Assembly (NCBI GenBank): GCA_003649085.1
Contig: QMQV01000001.1
Location: forward strand, 1-51,947
From: Thermoproteota archaeon
GTDB taxonomy: Archaea > Thermoproteota > Methanomethylicia > Methanomethylicales > B66-G16
Length of the DNA: 51,947 bases
Direction: 5' to 3'
Position numbers and translations under genes: made by a program
Shown here: positions 50,744-51,947 of the stretch, piece by piece
Numbering within the stretch: the first letter of the stretch is position 1
Layout of the letters: each line of letters starts with the position of its first letter
Notes under the pieces: model-generated
The model's input: the letters and a program-made list of their open reading frames with translations, nothing else
The model's database searches: none
What the model was told of the DNA's origin: nothing

Positions 50744-51814
50744 TTGCTCATTGAAATAGACGGATCATATGGTGAGGGAGGAGGGCAAATCCTCAGAACA
50801 GCGATAGCTCTCTCGGCTGTAACTGGAAAACCTGTCAAAGTCTATAACATAAGGGCGAAGCGTCCAAAACCAGGGCTTCAAGCACAACATCTGACAGGTG
50901 TAAAGGCGGTAGCTATGATAACTAAAGCCGATGTCAAAGGCTTGCAAATTGGCAGCATGGAGGTGGTTTTTCACCCCAAAGTTATACAGCCAGGTAAGTA
51001 CACCTTTGATGTGGGTACTGCCGGAAGTATTTCATTAGTGCTTCAATCTCTGCTTCCTGCTCTCGCGTTTGCCCCAGCACCAGTTGAATTGGAAATAACT
51101 GGCGGTACAGACGTATCTTGGAGCCCACCGATAGACTATATGAGAAATGTCTTCATTCCAATGGTGGGGAAGATGGGGTATCGTATTGATATGAAGACAT
51201 TACGTAGAGGGCATTACCCTAAAGGAGGAGGAAAAGTAGTTGTGAGGGCTGAGCCTGTAGAGCGTCTTAAGCCAGTGGAGCTCATTGAGCAAGGAAGTGT
51301 TATCAAAATTAGCGGTATTTCCCATTGTGTTAGGTTGCCGAAGCATGTTGCGTCAAGGCAAGCGATGGCTGCTAAGCAAGTTCTTCAAGCGAAGGGCTTC
51401 AAGGATGTTGAACTGCTAGAAGAATATTACCCACCAGAAAAAGATCCTCATCTTGGGCCAGGAAGTGGCATTGTTTTATGGGCTCATACATCAGCTAATA
51501 CGATCATAGGAGCAGATGCTTTAGGTTCTCCAGGAAAACCAGCTGAAAAGGTAGGCGAGGAAGCTGCTACAAAGCTTATTGAAGAGATATCCTCTGGAGC
51601 TGCAGTTGATAGCCACATGGGAGACATGTTAATACCCTACATTGCTTTAGCATCTGGTTTTTCGAAAATTAAGGTTTCGAAACTTACATTACATGCTCAG
51701 ACAGCAATAGCTGTTGTCGAGAAGTTCTTAGATGTGAGCTTTAAAGTAGATGGAGAGCTTGAGAAAACATCAACTATTTCAGTTTATGGTGTAGGTTTTA
51801 CTAAGAGAAAGTAG
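50744..51814 (+). CDS. rtcA: RNA 3'-terminal phosphate cyclase
   Basis: 356 residues from TTG with AGGTG 8-12 nt upstream. IEIDGSYGEGGGQILRTAIA is the RtcA start. KRPKPGLQAQHLTGVKA, GTAGSISLVLQSLLPALAF, RGHYPKGGGKVVV and AVDSHMGDMLIPYIALA (with the active-site His) follow. It converts RNA 3'-phosphate to 2',3'-cyclic phosphate through an adenylylated intermediate. The 3' end overlaps a convergent GTPase gene by 36 nt. The Clp1-like 5'-kinase in the window acts on the other RNA end. Confidence 0.95.
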   Translation: MLIEIDGSYGEGGGQILRTAIALSAVTGKPVKVYNIRAKRPKPGLQAQHLTGVKAVAMITKADVKGLQIGSMEVVFHPKVIQPGKYTFDVGTAGSISLVLQSLLPALAFAPAPVELEITGGTDVSWSPPIDYMRNVFIPMVGKMGYRIDMKTLRRGHYPKGGGKVVVRAEPVERLKPVELIEQGSVIKISGISHCVRLPKHVASRQAMAAKQVLQAKGFKDVELLEEYYPPEKDPHLGPGSGIVLWAHTSANTIIGADALGSPGKPAEKVGEEAATKLIEEISSGAAVDSHMGDMLIPYIALASGFSKIKVSKLTLHAQTAIAVVEKFLDVSFKVDGELEKTSTISVYGVGFTKRK

Positions 51815-51947
51815 CCTATCAACAACTTCTTTAACACCAACTTTCTTAAGAAGCGATGTTTGTAAAACATCTTCGCCGAAAATTTCTTTGGCTTTCATAA
51901 TCTGGTCTTCTTTAGCTAAATCAATTTTATTTAAGACTATAATCTTA
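51779..51947 (-). CDS. GTPase C-terminal fragment, enters from the right edge
   Basis: The last 55 codons of a minus-strand gene. They begin KIIVLNKIDLAKEDQIMKAK, containing the G4 motif NKxD of Ras-like GTPases. A short G5-like segment (LQTSLLKKVGVKEVVDRL) and a stop at 51781-51779 follow. It belongs to the TRAFAC/Era-Obg-like group; a finer assignment needs the upstream part, which lies outside the window. The 3' end is antisense to the end of rtcA. Confidence 0.65.
   Translation of the reverse strand, partial: KIIVLNKIDLAKEDQIMKAKEIFGEDVLQTSLLKKVGVKEVVDRLLSLSKTYTIN

Noticed and set aside
1..51947. CRISPR arrays, insertion sequences, prophage or toxin-antitoxin modules
   Set aside because: No repeated spacer-like arrays, transposase motifs, terminal inverted repeats or phage genes were seen; the content is core archaeal.

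Overview
The window is a dense archaeal chromosome segment. The archaeal markers are proteasome beta subunit, LSm next to L37e, the KH/beta-CASP termination nuclease FttA, CDP-archaeol synthase, glycerol-1-phosphate dehydrogenase, diphthamide and hypusine enzymes, wyosine synthase Taw1, CTP-dependent riboflavin kinase, XPD, Hef and RadB. An ESCRT-III (Snf7/CdvB-like) protein, a translin, an OSTC/Ost3-like membrane protein and an O-phosphoseryl-tRNA synthetase together point to a TACK-type lineage (Thermoproteota in the broad sense, for example Bathyarchaeia, Nezhaarchaeia or Methanomethylicia relatives). I cannot name the lineage from sequence alone. Very GC-rich tRNA stems in an otherwise AT-leaning genome suggest a thermophile. 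TTG and GTG starts are common, often behind GGTGA/GGAGG ribosome sites.

Layout: 1-8.6 kb holds the start of a GcvT-like gene, a convergent pterin pair (folP, mptE), topoisomerase IA, and a radical SAM-argG-argH run. 8.8-13.7 kb holds the OSTC-like protein, CarS, a RadB-like ATPase, a Clp1/Grc3 RNA kinase and XPD. 13.7-16.7 kb is a compact archaeal mevalonate module: a UbiD-family decarboxylase followed by the two aconitase-X subunits of phosphomevalonate dehydratase. 16.7-24 kb holds an HD phosphohydrolase, thymidylate kinase, full-length Hef, three small or RNA-linked proteins, an inositol-phosphatase-family enzyme and tRNA-Leu. 24.1-24.9 kb holds a CooT-like nickel protein and, just downstream, a broken nikR recognisable across three reading frames. 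25-33 kb holds ESCRT-III, methionine aminopeptidase, deoxyhypusine synthase, a dCTP-deaminase-like protein, ThiL, a radical SAM/HhH protein, DphB, DUF357 and RibL. 32.7-39.3 kb is a long minus-strand run (thrC, E1-like, taw1, translin, sepS, endonuclease V, rbkR) with a strong tRNA/RNA theme. 39.5-51.9 kb holds tRNA-Ala, L37e-LSm, a PUA protein, FttA-psmB, egsA and a mix of housekeeping enzymes up to RtcA and the end of a GTPase.

The gene set is mostly core metabolism and information processing. I see no CRISPR array, insertion sequence, prophage or rRNA. The most unusual signals are the decayed nikR beside a CooT-like gene, the OSTC-like three-helix protein, the COG1031-type radical SAM/HhH protein with a widened cysteine motif, SepRS inside an RNA-metabolism run, a symmetric divergent promoter at psmB/egsA, and the repeated antisense overlap of convergent gene ends (nine cases, up to 68 nt).
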